Source of the DNA: Latrodectus hesperus
Lineage: Eukaryota; Arthropoda; Arachnida; Araneae; Theridiidae
Direction of reading: 5' to 3'
Assembly (NCBI GenBank): GCA_037975125.1
Contig: CM075852.1
Coordinates: 8,297,258-8,361,257, forward strand
DNA: 64,000 nt
In this document: positions 13,420 through 25,379 of the stretch, one piece after another
How the letters are laid out: every line of letters starts with the position of its first letter
How positions within the stretch are numbered: position 1 is the stretch's first letter
Translations under genes and position numbers: made by a program
The notes under the pieces: generated by a model
The model's input: the letters and a program-made list of their open reading frames with translations, nothing else
What the model was told of the DNA's origin: nothing
Database searches by the model: none

Positions 13420-13720
13420 TTCCCTTCTGCTTTAACCCCCATTTATCTTTTGTTCCAAGCACCATTTTGTTGCGTGTTTGCAAGTTGACGCACACCTCCA
13501 TGCTTTCGCTGGACCCAAAAGATGAACATCCAAAGGATGTACTGTTCGGGGAAAAGGGGGAAAAACATGCCAGATATAAAATAAAGCGAAGGATGTATTT
13601 GTATACAGAGAGAAAAAAGGGGAAGAATATTTTCAAAAGAAAGATGGCATTTTATAGCAGGTCATTTGACGGAAGCCTGTTACAAAGAATGTATAGTAAA
13701 ATTTGGAATATTTTCGTTAG
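13420..13720. other. GC-richer patch, candidate conserved non-coding element, copy 1
   Basis: A locally GC-richer stretch, including CAAGTTGACGCACACCTCC and a purine-rich GGGGAAAAGGGGG run. Short open frames on both strands have no recognisable domain. The copy at about 28100-28400 is very similar. Function unknown. Confidence 0.25.
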
Positions 13721-13729
13721 ACTCTTGCT

Positions 13730-14370
13730 CTAAAAAGAAACATTGTCAACCATTTTTTTCCTTTACGATAACATTTTAAAATGTAAGCGAAAAATAAAAT
13801 CAAGTTTTTACATTCAGAATTTTCAATCAAAAAACAGTAAAAGATATTTTAATTGAATTATTATTTTAATTCCTGTTATAGAGTAGGGAATATTTTTATT
13901 ATGGTTAAATTTATAAGCAAAAATTCAGATAATTCAACTTTAAAATCAGAAAGGGGTGACATAAAAGGCAAAAAACATTGTAAAAATGTATTGTTTCTTT
14001 TGCATATCGTTCTCCAGCAAGCCACAGAAAATCGTGTTTACACAGATATTGTGAAATAATAAAAGCAGAAAATCGTAACCAATCTCTTCAATCTATGTTA
14101 AGTCTTGTGACTTAACAGAACCACATCATTCTTTGCTTAGCAAAGTCTTAAACCTTATTAGAAATTTTCCTTTATGAAAAGCATAATTCTAACATTAACT
14201 CAATCTAAACCTTTAATAAAGAACATCTAAACTTTAAAAATTTTTAAAGCAAATGAAATAATTTTCCAAAATTCTATTGTTAACTTACTCTATATGTAAA
14301 TTAAATTACTTATTTTACTCATTTATTAAACATATTTATACTCATTTATTAAACCAGAAAATGTTAGTCT
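13730..14370. other. AT-rich non-coding stretch
   Basis: Nothing identified. Similarity to the second copy drops from about 14100 onward: TTAAGTCTTGTGACTTAAC here is TTAAGTCACAAAC there. Confidence 0.5.
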
Positions 14371-14371
14371 A

Positions 14372-14855
14372 CTTCTTCTTCTTCAGCATGACAGCCTGGG
14401 GTGGACCAAGGCTTTCTTCAGAACAATCCTCCATTGTGTTCTCCGGGAGGCGACAATTCTCCAATTTGTCACTTTCAGCATTTTAAAGTCCTTATCTACA
14501 CAATCAGTCCATCTAAGCTTGGGCCGACCCCTAGATCTGTTTGCAATGGGCCTATAATTAAAATTTTGAAGTCAAAGACGAGGGGTCCATTCGATAGATA
14601 TGGCTCGCAAATCTCAAGTGACATATTTTAAAAATATTTGACGATGTCAGCTTCCTTAAATATTCTGTAGAGCTCGAATTTGTATCTGTGTCTCCAAACT
14701 CCATTCTCATTAACAGCACCAAAAATCTTTCTTAGGACTTTTCGTTCAAATATTACAATTTGATTTGACTGAGTCTTTTAGAGTTCAGATTTCGCATCCA
14801 TAAGTGAGAACAGGTCTTATGAGGGTTTTGTATAACGTGAATGTTAATCTACATT
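14372..14855 (-). pseudogene. Non-LTR retrotransposon reverse-transcriptase C-terminus, copy 1
   Basis: Read on the minus strand from about 14850, the translation gives YKTLIRPVLTYGCE, a hallmark of the post-catalytic region of many LINE reverse transcriptases. Then come VLRKIFGAVNENGVWRHRY, ELYRIFKEADIVKYF and RPKLRWTDCVDKDFKMLK, and the terminal block RRTQWRIVLKKALVHPRLSC with a stop at 14383-14385. A (GAA)n-type tail (CTT on the plus strand, 14372-14384) abuts the stop. Frameshifts and stops interrupt the frame. The end block is of the kind found in RTE-like and related LINEs without RNase H; the clade is not certain. The element is 5'-truncated at about 480 bp. Confidence 0.75.
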
Positions 14856-14885
14856 AATAGAAACAAGTTTGGGAAGTCTAAGAAA

Positions 14886-15665
14886 ATATTTCATATATAG
14901 GAAAAAATAATTAGCATATATTTAATACATAATAATCAAGAGGATCTTTTTTCAGCGAATAAGAATTTAACATAAATTATGTTAATCATTAAATAATGTA
15001 TGAGCTCCACTGGCAATATTTGTAGGTATTCCAATTTTTGTTATTAATTTTTCACTTCATGAAAAAAGTGCTTAGGAAAGAACTTTTTGTGTGCTAAAGT
15101 TCCTTACTTCAAGCAATGGTGATAAAATGTGTCAGCATTTTCCATGTTCATTCTTGTAAACTTGAAAAGAGACCCAACCACGAAAAATATTTTTTTCTGA
15201 GAGATCTTCTCTTCCATAAAACTCAAGCAAAATAAAATAAATAATGTTAACTCCTCTTTTATATATAACATAAATTTGTGAGCTTACAAACAATATCGCA
15301 TAAACGAAAAATATCATCTCATTTTTGCGTAACGTCAGATGATGTTTTCTATTTATTCGCGATATTGTTTGTAATCAAATCAGAATTCAAATTAATCTTG
15401 TAAAAAACGTAGTGTATAGAAAAAAAACAGTATTTAAATTTAATTGTCTATGGAATAATTAAAAAACAGTTTATAAAAATAAAAAATATTTGAAAATTTA
15501 AAAAGCATTTTACTGACACCATCATGTATACATGATTAAAAAAGCAATCTAGTTAAAAATGACCAGTCCTTACCAAATGTATATAATTCCCTTATTATCA
15601 ATTGTTACAAATAACTGGATTTCATTATCTCAGTTGGAAAAGTGCTCTTAGCATAAAACCTCAAT
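14886..15665. other. Right-most, most diverged part of segment D
   Basis: AT-rich, no gene. It aligns to about 29545-30399 but with many substitutions and indels, far more than the rest of the duplication. Confidence 0.6.
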
Positions 15666-15667
15666 TA

Positions 15668-16560
15668 TTAGGTTGGTGCGTATGAAATGTCGGATTCTTA
15701 AGTGATTGTATAAAACTGCATATCTTTCTTCAAAAGCTGTTTATTCAATCAAAGTATGCTCCATTCGCTTCAATACACTTCTCCCAACGAGATTTTACAG
15801 CGTAGATGCCTGTCTTAAAAAAATTTTGGTCTTTAGAATTAATAAACTCTGATATCGAGTTTTTTAGACTGTCTTCATTTTCATAGTGTTTGCCCCTTAA
15901 AAACAGCTCTAAATGCTTGAAAAAATGAAAATCGGTCGGCGAGAGATCCGGTGAATAGGGTGGATGCTGAAATGATGAGCATACGTTTAACCGATCCAGC
16001 TTATTTCGCTCTGTCAGTGCGTGCGGTACCCACTTGTCCATCTTCTTAACCTTGCCAATCTCAGAAAGGTGTCTCAATATCGTTGTATGGTCAACTTTCA
16101 TCCTGATAGCAAGTTCCCTCGTGGATACGGCTGGATCCGCTTCCACTAGAGCCTTCAGGTCATCATTCTTCACAGACGTTTTGGGTCTTCCGCGCGGCTC
16201 ATTTTGCAGTGAAAAATCGCCAGTCCGAAATTTTTCGAACCAACGCTGCACTTTCCGATCGTTAACCGTATTCTCCCCAAACGCTTGGTTTATGTTGCGT
16301 GCAGCTTTTGCAGCACTATTACCAAGTTTGTACTCATATAAGAAAATGACGCGAATGTCGGCAGAATTCATATCGGCAATAAACTCAAAAGAAATAAAAA
16401 AGGGAAGACCTTCGAGAAAACCTATTTTGCTGAAATGAGTCTCTGGCAATGGACAATACGAGTATGAATGAGGTTATGCCAAATACAAAAGTATAACGAA
16501 AACAGGGAGGAAAACGTCCGCATGTAAAGAGAATCCGACATTTCATACGCACCAACCTAA
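15668..16560 (-). mobile_element. mariner element, internally deleted, copy 2 (at the duplication junction)
   Basis: Same 893-bp element as at 5118-6010, with one base difference. Its TA duplications are at 15666-15667 and 16561-16562. Its left flank is the right end of segment D and its right flank is the left end of D', so it sits exactly on the junction of the tandem duplication. Confidence 0.97.
15745..16371 (-). CDS. mariner transposase, in-frame internal deletion, second copy
   Basis: It encodes 208 residues from Met at 16371, identical to the first copy except Leu to Val near the C-terminus (IYAVKSRWEKC here, IYALKSRWEKC there). Both HTH motifs, WVPHALTER and the third-Asp block SPDLSPTDF are present, and the first two catalytic Asp blocks are absent. 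The frame is open with no stop. That may reflect recency rather than selection, since one replacement in 208 codons is too few to test. Any effect would be as a repressor that competes for inverted repeats or forms inactive dimers. Confidence 0.9.
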   Translation of the reverse strand: MNSADIRVIFLYEYKLGNSAAKAARNINQAFGENTVNDRKVQRWFEKFRTGDFSLQNEPRGRPKTSVKNDDLKALVEADPAVSTRELAIRMKVDHTTILRHLSEIGKVKKMDKWVPHALTERNKLDRLNVCSSFQHPPYSPDLSPTDFHFFKHLELFLRGKHYENEDSLKNSISEFINSKDQNFFKTGIYAVKSRWEKCIEANGAYFD

Positions 16561-19056
16561 TAATTTATTCCTCCAGTACTTTTGTCATCTCTACTTTTAT
16601 TAGGTATAAAAATATTTTTCATGGCAATAAAGTTAATTTTTTCTTACTTAAAAGAATAATGCGAATGGATGAAAATCTGTTCAAATTTCAAAACGATCCA
16701 AAGAAATTGTTATCAAAGTCTTTACTATTATTAGTTCATTTGATGTAAATGATCTCGTAATCATAGCCACATTGAATTTCATTCTGTAAGCTTTGTCTCT
16801 AAAGAGACATTTATTGCCAAGTGGAAAATTCTAAGCATATTAATATTGAAAAAAATTATAATACATTTTAAATAAGGAATTTAAATATGATACTTATACA
16901 TAATCACCATCTTTTTTTCAATCAATATTGGTTACAACTTAATAGTCATGGGAAAATTATTTTCGTGAAAAAAGATTTTTTTATTGAAAAGTGTGAAACC
17001 TTCGTATATTTTTTAACATTGACACAGTACAGATATAAGTATGCTGGCTTCTCAAAACTATGATTTAAAATTATTTTGTTCTAATTTTTGACTTTTAGAT
17101 TTATATGGATTATTACTTATGGCTTTTAAAACATAATACATTGGAAAGGTTAGATTTATTGGCATCTTGTATACCTAGTAAAATAAGCCAACATTACTCC
17201 CAAAGATTCTTGTAATTTTAAAAATATGACTAAGAAAAATGGTTTCAGATTTAGGCGGCTAAATTGAGCAGAATTCTTGTACTTAAAAGGTCATTTTTTG
17301 ACCTCGGGTTTCATCAATGAATATAGTAAACTTCTGTTTGCCTGAATACTGAATCTGCAACACAGATATGAATTAAAATAATTGAACTAATACTTTTCAC
17401 AACCACATTTGGCATTATGTATTCAAATATACAAGTTAAATGATTAAATACTGTTTCACAGACAAAAAACATTTGCAAATTTAACAGACTGAAATGTTAT
17501 TTTAACTTCAAATAAAATATTTCCTAGCTTTCTTTTTTATCAAAATAATGTAAGTGATTTATTTTAGTTAATCTGACTATCAAACAGAACAATTTATTCT
17601 CCAGAATTTTTACCACAGATTTTGCTTAAGAATTAATTTCTTGCGATTTAAGAATTAAATGGCAATTTAAATTTAATGGAAACGTAAAGAGCATATGCTA
17701 ATTTTAACTTTCACTATTCAAATGCATTAGCAATTGAATGAGGGAGGGAAAAATAAGCGTACAATTTTTTTATCAGTGAAAGTTTTTTTATCAATTAGGA
17801 AAATAAAAGATCAAGGAAGATAACAATTGTTATATCACTGCTTTTTAAGTCATTAATTTGTATTTTGATGATCATATTTTGCATTTTTATGTGATTATTT
17901 AGATATCACTTAATTGCAAATATTTAAAAGTTTTTTAAAACTCCTTCTGTGTAAATTTCTTCAGAATTTCGTTGGAAATAGCTTGTTGTTCGATCTTAAT
18001 TCCATTATTAATCTGTATTGCAATCATTTACTAAATAATCTTTCAAGCTTAAACTATTGATGAATTTAATATAAAAATGCCAAACTATTCAAATTTAATT
18101 CATTTATAAATGCCTTTGAAGAGTCAGAGATTTTTTTTATGTTTATTATGAGCAGAAATAATAATGACTGTTTTATTACGATTTATTCTTTTTATTTCAA
18201 CAAATGCTTTCATATGATAATTGTTTAAGAATTTAAAATTTTTCTTTCACATGTTATAGATCATTTTGAATATTTAGATTAAAATATTTTGCAATATGTA
18301 TGTATATGTACTCAAATTGGAGTGTTTACATACTTGTTTGGAATTTTCAATGTTCTAGAGAAAGATGTTCAAAATCATTTTGTCATTCTGATTAAGAATA
18401 TAGTAGAATATAGGTTATGATATTTGCGAAAAACAAAACTAAAGAAGGAAATGTGTATATTACTTGTCTACAAGCAAAGCAACTAATTACTAATATTTCC
18501 AATTTTAATTTCGGTAACTAATTACCAGAATTAATTTCGTTTCTCGTTGCCTTTTAAAATAATAAATAAAACTTCCAATTTATTTCAAATTATCGACATT
18601 TCTTTACGTTATGTCTAAGAGCACATGTGGATTAATTTAAAGATTTCATTCTTCAAATTATGGACAAAAAATATCATTATACTGACTTTAGTGACATTTG
18701 TACGTAGCAATTTCTTTGTATTTTATAAAATTAGTTTCTAGTTATTTAATATTTAAATTATCTGATTTTTTGTGTAACCAGAGGAAATTATTTCCATCCA
18801 TCATTGGTAAAATTGCACGAATTAAAAATAGATATATAAAATAAAATACTAAAAATATGAGGAATTCACTGTGAAAAAGATGCAAAATCTGAAAGATGTC
18901 CTCGTAAATGATGTCGCTTTATTCTGACATTTAAGAGCCTGTATCAGTGTTTCGAATAAGCTGCTTAAGAGGGAATTGTATTTTATAATCCAGAATTCCG
19001 GAAATTCAACTTTATTTTGTAGTGAAATGAAATCCTCATTCCAAATATTTAGATTT

Positions 19057-19520
19057 TGTGTAGATAATCTTAGAGTTTTGTATATTATAGATATATATCA
19101 TGAGAATTATATTTAGACTTAGTGTATCATCTCAAAATTTTGTATATCTTAGAATTTTGTCTTTGAATCTTAGAATTTTGTATATCTAAGAATTACATAC
19201 AATCTTAGAATTTTGTATATCTTAGAATTTTTAGAATTTTGTCTTAGAATTTTAGAATTTTGTATACGTTAGAATTACATATAATCTTAGAATTTTGTAT
19301 ATTATAGATATGTATCAGGGAAATTATATTTAGACTTAGTGCAGAATCTTAGAATTTTTAGAATTTTGTCTTAGAATCTTAAAATTTTGTATATTTTAGA
19401 ATTTTTAGAATTTTGTCTTAGAATTTTAGAATTTTGTATATCTTAGAATTACATATAATCTTAGAATTTTATATATTATAGATATATATATCAGGAAAAC
19501 TATATTTAGACTTAGTGTAT
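19057..19520. repeat. Degenerate TTAGAATTTTGTATA array, copy 2 (contracted)
   Basis: The same module family as at 8497-9115. The longer units containing TATAGATATGTATCAGG occur three times (near 19081, 19298 and 19470) instead of four, so the array has gained or lost units since duplication. Confidence 0.85.
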
Positions 19521-19750
19521 AATCTTAGAAACGATAGCAAATTATAACGACTAGCAAATTTTAAAGATATTCTGAAAAACTAATATATATGTCAAGGCAG
19601 AAACTATTTTTATTACAATTACGTATAGATAATCTAAAAATCCAACTTGTTTTAAAATATTTTTAACAAAACTCGGTTATTTTTAATCAAGTATTTAATA
19701 GTCGAAATGTCCTATGTTTGGCACAAATAAGTTTCCTTTTTGCAACTTTG

Positions 19751-20190
<440 letters not shown>

Positions 20191-20368
20191 GAGTGCCAAA
20201 CCAATAAACTAAGCCAAAAACAAATAAATATATTTTCCATTACAAATTACTGAATCTCTCATGAATTATAGAAATGTATAGTATTATTTAATTGAATTTT
20301 CAATTTGTGATTCCGTGCAAAAAGTAATCTCACAAAAAGATTATAATAAAATAGTTTACCTCTGATCT

Positions 20369-20382
20369 GCGTCTTCGGAAAA
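20369..20382. repeat. Target-site duplication, 5' side of the LINE
   Basis: GCGTCTTCGGAAAA, identical to 24215-24228. It is present once at the empty site 9534-9547 in the first duplicate. Confidence 0.95.
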
Positions 20383-20385
20383 GGG

Positions 20386-21476
20386 GTGCAAAGTATTTCG
20401 ACTCCTCGTGGTGCACCCTGGATAACGCTAAATGAACTACAGCTCTGCGCCTCCATCCATGCCAAAGTGGAGTCGAAAGTTCGCCAGAGGAAGTCTGCAA
20501 CGACAGCCTTCAAACGGCCCTTCTCAGGCCAGAACGTCGCCGTCCCCCGGCGGAAAGCTCGTGTTTTTAAATTTTTATTCTGGAACGCTGGTGGGCTGAG
20601 TCCATCGAAGTATAACGAATTGAAAAATTGTATTCATGATCAGAGCGCTGACGTTTTTATTGTCGCTGAAGCTGGTGCTGCGACTGACAATATCCTTTTT
20701 TATCAGTTGAACAGATACACCATGCATACTGTCCCTCGTGGACGACAGGTAGCCCCTGGAATGGTTATTGGAATTGGTAATGACTGTGCCTCCAAAACTA
20801 AAATTTTACATACTATCAACGCAAGTGATAAGCTGGAGGCAGTCCAAATAGACATTTGGTTTGACAGGAGCCATTCTCGAATCATGGCCGCCTATAACCC
20901 TCCCACAAACATTTTTGACTTTACATTGTTGGAACAGGCAATAACAAATTCTACTATAGTAATCGGTGATTTCAACGCTCCTTCGACTCGGTAAGGTTAC
21001 GGGAGAACCACAAGTGTGGGTATTACACTTGAGACTTTAACTGACAACTCTCTTTAGACCCTATTGATACGGGGCCAACTTTCTTGTCATTTGCTGGACA
21101 TTCTAGTAGGCCTGACTTACTGCTTCCTCATACCAGCCTAGTGAATAGATGTGAACATCATCTTCTTGACGACCTCTCTGGCTGTGGTCATCGTACTATT
21201 GCAGCAAAAATCACACCTAAAGTCAAAGTCTTCCAGCAAAGAGTTCTCAGCCGTTGGAATTTTAGGAAGGCCAAATGGCGCGAGTATGCTGCCGAGACTA
21301 ATGCTAATCTAACTCGGGATCTTATTGCCTCTAACCCAGACATCACTTTCAGAAATATTGCTGAGGTGCTTCTCTCTGATGCTTCTAAATGCATACCGAG
21401 AGGTCAAGTGAAGAAGTTCTCCCCTTTCTGGACGGAAAAACTCACAAATATGAAAGAGACTAGGAACAGGGCCTGA
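20386..21476 (+). pseudogene. LINE ORF2 endonuclease portion (frameshifted)
   Basis: The first open block (20386-20994) holds the AP-like endonuclease: KFLFWNAGGLSPSKYNEL (the catalytic Asn motif), VFIVAEAGA (the Glu motif, with an unusual AEAG context), MAAYNPP (the Tyr motif) and VIGDFNAPST (the GDFNA motif). A stop and frameshift occur between 20994 and about 21084. The second block (21084-21476) continues with SSRPDLLLPHTSL and DDLSGCGHRTIAAKI, the terminal His motif (GCGH where many families read SDH). It ends at a TGA at 21474-21476. The domain nicks target DNA to prime reverse transcription. The frame breaks abolish its function. Confidence 0.88.
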
Positions 21477-21597
21477 GAAACTGCAGAACGAACAGGAAAA
21501 CTCGCTGATTGCATAAACTTGAGAAGAGCATAGGCTGCACTTAAGAAAGAGATCATCCAGAGCAAACGGCGTGCTTTTAGAGATTTTGTAGCAAACC

Positions 21598-24195
21598 TTG
21601 ACTATCATCAGGGATGGCGCCAAGGCCCATCGTTTTATATCTAGACTTAATAACGCCAAACAGCCAAGTAAAGTGACCCCAATTCCTAATGGTAATAACT
21701 TTATTACCTGCAAAACAGAAATTGCCGACCTTTTTTGTAGGAGATTCTCGTACCTGCTCCTCTACTTTCCCTCACCGTAGAGGAAACACTGTCCCTAGTG
21801 CGGTCCTGCCCGAATTTGACAGTGCTGTCTTGGATGACGATTTCTGTGAAGCTGAGCTGAGACTGGCTATCGCATCTTTAAAGACAAAGAAGGCCTGTGG
21901 CCCTGATAATATTTTCTCAGAGTTCATCATCCACCTCGGGGGCAGGGCTCTGTTCGTGCTTCTCGAGGCTATTAATCAAACATGGCATCAAGGTACCCCT
22001 GCCGTGTGGATTAAGGCGGAGGTCATTCCTATTTTGAAGGAGGGTAAAGATCCTTGTTTAACTGAGAGCTACAGACCTATAAGCCTGACATGTGTCTTAT
22101 GTAAAGTTATGGAACGTATGATCAACAATCGTCTTCAGGTGTTTTTGGACCGATACCAAGTGATTAGACATGGGCAGGCTGGCTTTCGTAAGCACATGTC
22201 TACCACAGATCAGATTATGAAACTAACCCAGTTCGTAAAAGATGGTTTTCATCGAAAGATGTCTACGCTTGCCTGCTTTATCGATTTTAAGGGAGCCTAT
22301 GATACTGTGAGTCGGAAGATATTGCTAAACAAGTTGGTTAATCTTAACATCCATGGCAACATGCTGAAATGGCTTACGAGTTTCTTGTCTCAGAGGTTCA
22401 TTAGAGTTCGATATCATGACACCTCCTCAGGCTTTCGTCAGCAAAAGAGAGGCCTCCCCAGGGAGCAGTTCTAAGCTGTGTCCTATTTAACATCATGATC
22501 AATGACCTAATTAGTAAACTGAAATTGCCTGGAATGGAGGTTTTGTGTTATGCTGATGATCTCGTTATGTGGTCAACGAGCAGCGACATCCAATCTACAG
22601 AAGATTGTTTTAATAATGCGTTAAAGCACCTTAATGCATTGTGTCTGGAGAATAATATGGTTGTAAATGAAGAAAAAACAACCGCACAACTTTTTACTTT
22701 GTCTACAAGACAACATTCTGTGAATCTTGTGTACGACACACTTCCTTTAAAAATGACACAAGCTACTAACTACCTTGGTGTGACCATGGATAAAAGGCTT
22801 AGCTGGGCTCCACATATCGATAATATTCAAAAGAAAGCTACTGATAGACTTCGAATCTTGAGACGTCTTACGGGCACCACTTGGGGTGCCAATCAAGACG
22901 TCCTTGCCACTACTTATAAATCATACATTCGCCCTGTTCTTGAATATAGCTGTGAAGCGCTGTCTACAGCTAGCGAAACTACTAGACAGAAACTTAACGT
23001 CGTCCAAAATAATGCCCTTCGAATTGTCTGCGGTGCTGCTGTTTCCACTCCCATCACTGCTCTTGAGAGCCAAACGCAAATTGAGCCCCTTGAAGCTCGT
23101 CGTGACAAAGTCCTTCTGAGATTCTTTGAGAGATCTCGCCGTGTCGGTGATGGTTTTTGGGAGACTTACAAAACTGCTAAATTGCGCTTAGTGACACAGC
23201 TCACCCCTCTGGAAAAATCACTATTGCTTCAGAGAAAGTACAAGGTTTACTCCGGTGAGCGACTCCATTTTCCCCGGCCAACGCTTGTGAAGGATATACC
23301 CAACATCCCTGTTTGCTTAAACCTCCCTGGCATAAAGGATCGCAAAGAGGATGTCTTACCACAGATCTTAAAAGCCGCCACACTGGATATGCTTGTATCT
23401 ATATATCCAATGGCAGAATGGTACCATGTATACACAGACGGCTCGGCAATGGGCGAGAATTGTGGTGCTGGCTTTTATTCATCTCTTGCTGAGGGTTCTT
23501 TTCCGGTCGGCAAACATATGACAAACTTTGACGGGGAGGTTGCTGCTATTTGTGAGGCTGCCAGACGATTAATGCAACTGCCGGGCCTTAAAAAGGTGGT
23601 TTTCCTTTCTGACTCAACAGCAGCTCTTCAGGCCATAACTTCATTGCTCCCACATGATGCCCTTGTTATGGCCTGCCGGGAAATCCTTTCGCAACTGCAA
23701 GAAAGAACTGAAATCTGTTTGCAATGGGTGCCAGGGCATTGTGATATTGATGGCAATGAGCGTGCAGATAGGCTTGCCAAATCTGGATGTGACTTGACCC
23801 AAGAAGACAGGCCTATAAGCTTTTCTGCTGCACGTAGTACTATTAATCTACGTATTAAAAAATCAATTAGGACAGCCTGGGAGGCAGCTGCTGTTGGCAA
23901 AAGATGGGAGACGGTTGTCAGATGCAATACCATCCCCAACAGCCTGCCGCGTGGAGTGGCGGTTGCCACCTTCAGGATGGCGACGGGTCACGACTACCTT
24001 CAGAAGCATCTCCACAGGATCGGCCTTGCCGATACTCCCCTCTGCCCCCTGTGTTCTACAGGCGAGGGTACAGCCGAACACCTGGCTTACTGTAATGCTC
24101 TGGAACAGGCCGACGACGACTTGCATGGGCGGGCTGGACTCTACTGGGAAGCACGGCGCCAAATGGCCCATCGGCCACGGGCGGGCGTTGGATGA
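21598..24195 (+). pseudogene. LINE ORF2 reverse transcriptase, RNase H and zinc knuckle (frameshifted)
   Basis: Reverse-transcriptase blocks appear in order: KKACGPDNI, ESYRPISLTCVLCKVMER, GQAGFRKHMSTTDQI, CFIDFKGAYDTVSRK (motif A Asp), KRGLP (motif B), and VLCYADDLVMW (motif C Asp-Asp). A frame change near 21690-21780 and a one-base loss in motif B near 22457 break the frame: GGCCTCCCCAGGGAGC codes GLPREQF then stop, while the next frame continues QGAVLSCVLFNIMIND. The last open block, from 22495, carries RNase H with its expected acidic residues: VYTDGSAMG, FDGEVAAICEA, VFLSDSTAALQ and WVPGHCDIDGNERADRLA. Then comes the zinc knuckle CPLCSTGEGTAEHLAYC. The stop is only about 5 bases before the (GAA)n tail, so there is essentially no 3' UTR. 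All catalytic residues seem intact apart from the frame breaks. Confidence 0.92.
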
Positions 24196-24214
24196 AGCAG
24201 AAGAAGAAGAAGAA

Positions 24215-24228
24215 GCGTCTTCGGAAAA
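24215..24228. repeat. Target-site duplication, 3' side of the LINE
   Basis: GCGTCTTCGGAAAA, immediately after the (GAA)n tail; identical to 20369-20382. Confidence 0.95.
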
Positions 24229-25020
24229 CGATTTCATTAAGTTCTGGCTTTTTATGCATCTTTCTAAGGAAAATGGGAATAATTAGTTATTAAAATATAT
24301 TAATTATATCACAAAATATATTAGTTTGGATTTATTTCCAACTTTATTGTTCCTTTCTGCACGCCAAAATTAATTTTACGCGCGGCACAATAGAACATAA
24401 AGTAAACTAAAAACAGCCGCACTTGTAACGGCTATTAAAATGTGGAATATACTCGCACGGAAATCAAACAGAAATGGACTTGTTCAAGATTAGTTTATTT
24501 TGTTTTTAGTAATTATATACTCTAATTTTTATTAATAAATATTTTAATCTCTCATGCGTATTTTAATTCTTAGTCCTTTTATTTCAAATGTTAATTGTGA
24601 GCAAACGACATATTTTTCAGGAAGATGAAAAAGACTTCTTTTCTAAACTTCTTGTACATTTTTGGATTTATAGACATTTTTGTATGTTTTTAGATTAATG
24701 GATAAGCAAAGCTAGACAATCTGGGATTAATAACGACAAGATATTTTTAAGAAAATACTCATCCGTTTAATTTCATCATTTTAAATAATAAAAATAATAA
24801 ACTGATTAGTAATTATTTAAATAATGTATTTTTGAACGCATATAAATAGATTATACATGAATAAATATATGAAAGTGAATATGCACATTTACAACACATT
24901 GTGTCTGATATTTATGATGTGTTTATCAAAAGAACATAGAAGCATGTTGCTAATATAAAACATATGTACGCAGAATTTTATGAAAAACTGACAAAAAAAT
25001 AGGAAAATACAAAAGATTAT

Positions 25021-25374
25021 GTGCTAGCAATACTCAGTTACAATGAAAGAAACTATACAAGGAAGTATTTTAAGTACTTTCAAGATACGTGTAGCATAAA
25101 AATTGGTAGCAGCAATCAATTTTTTTCAACCACAATTTTATTTTTTTCCCTAACTATTTATTTTTTCCCTTGCGATGGAAAAAGACATAATTTCCGGTCT
25201 AGCGATTCTAATGTTTCCGGTAACGTTAAAGTAGTCCGTTTTTACCTTCTTGAATTTTCTAATCGATTGAACACTCAAGATGACAATTTTCATCGTTTTA
25301 ACGAACCCTGCTACCTTCCACTTTCAGGGGAAAGTTTACGGACCAATAGATTTCAACGTTTTAAAAGTAAATAA
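25021..25374 (+). other. Second copy of the preserved 117-codon open frame; probably not a gene
   Basis: Counterpart of 10340-10693. One amino-acid replacement, no known domain. See that entry for why preservation is uninformative. Confidence 0.2.
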
Positions 25375-25379
25375 ATAGA

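Larger units (their letters stand above)
6011..15667 (+). repeat. Tandem duplication, first copy (segment D)
   Basis: This 9.66-kb segment recurs in direct orientation at 16561-30399. It begins at the TA following the first mariner and ends at the TA before the second (CCTCAATTA, then the mariner TIR). It contains the TTAGAATTTTG array, two GC-richer patches near 10.5 and 13.5 kb, a 17-18-base A run near 11633, and a LINE C-terminal relic at its right end. It carries the uninterrupted pre-insertion sites of the LINE (9534-9547) and of the long (AT)n run (about 9342) that are present only in the second copy. Confidence 0.97.
20383..24214 (+). mobile_element. 5'-truncated I-group-like LINE with RNase H and (GAA)n tail
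   Basis: A 3832-bp insertion defined precisely by comparison with the empty site and by a perfect 14-bp target duplication. Order: start GGGGTGCAAAGTATTTCG, AP-like endonuclease, reverse transcriptase, RNase H, zinc knuckle, stop codon at 24193-24195, then a short (GAA)n tail. No ORF1 is present, so the copy starts within the second ORF. It is much GC-richer than its surroundings, as expected for a recent arrival. RNase H together with a simple trinucleotide tail resembles I-group elements, but the clade is not proven. Several frameshifts and stops make this copy inactive. Confidence 0.95.

Noticed and set aside
23863..24286. Frames of 63-130 codons on both strands at the LINE 3' end
   Set aside because: They are shadows of the RNase H/zinc-knuckle frame that ends at 24195.
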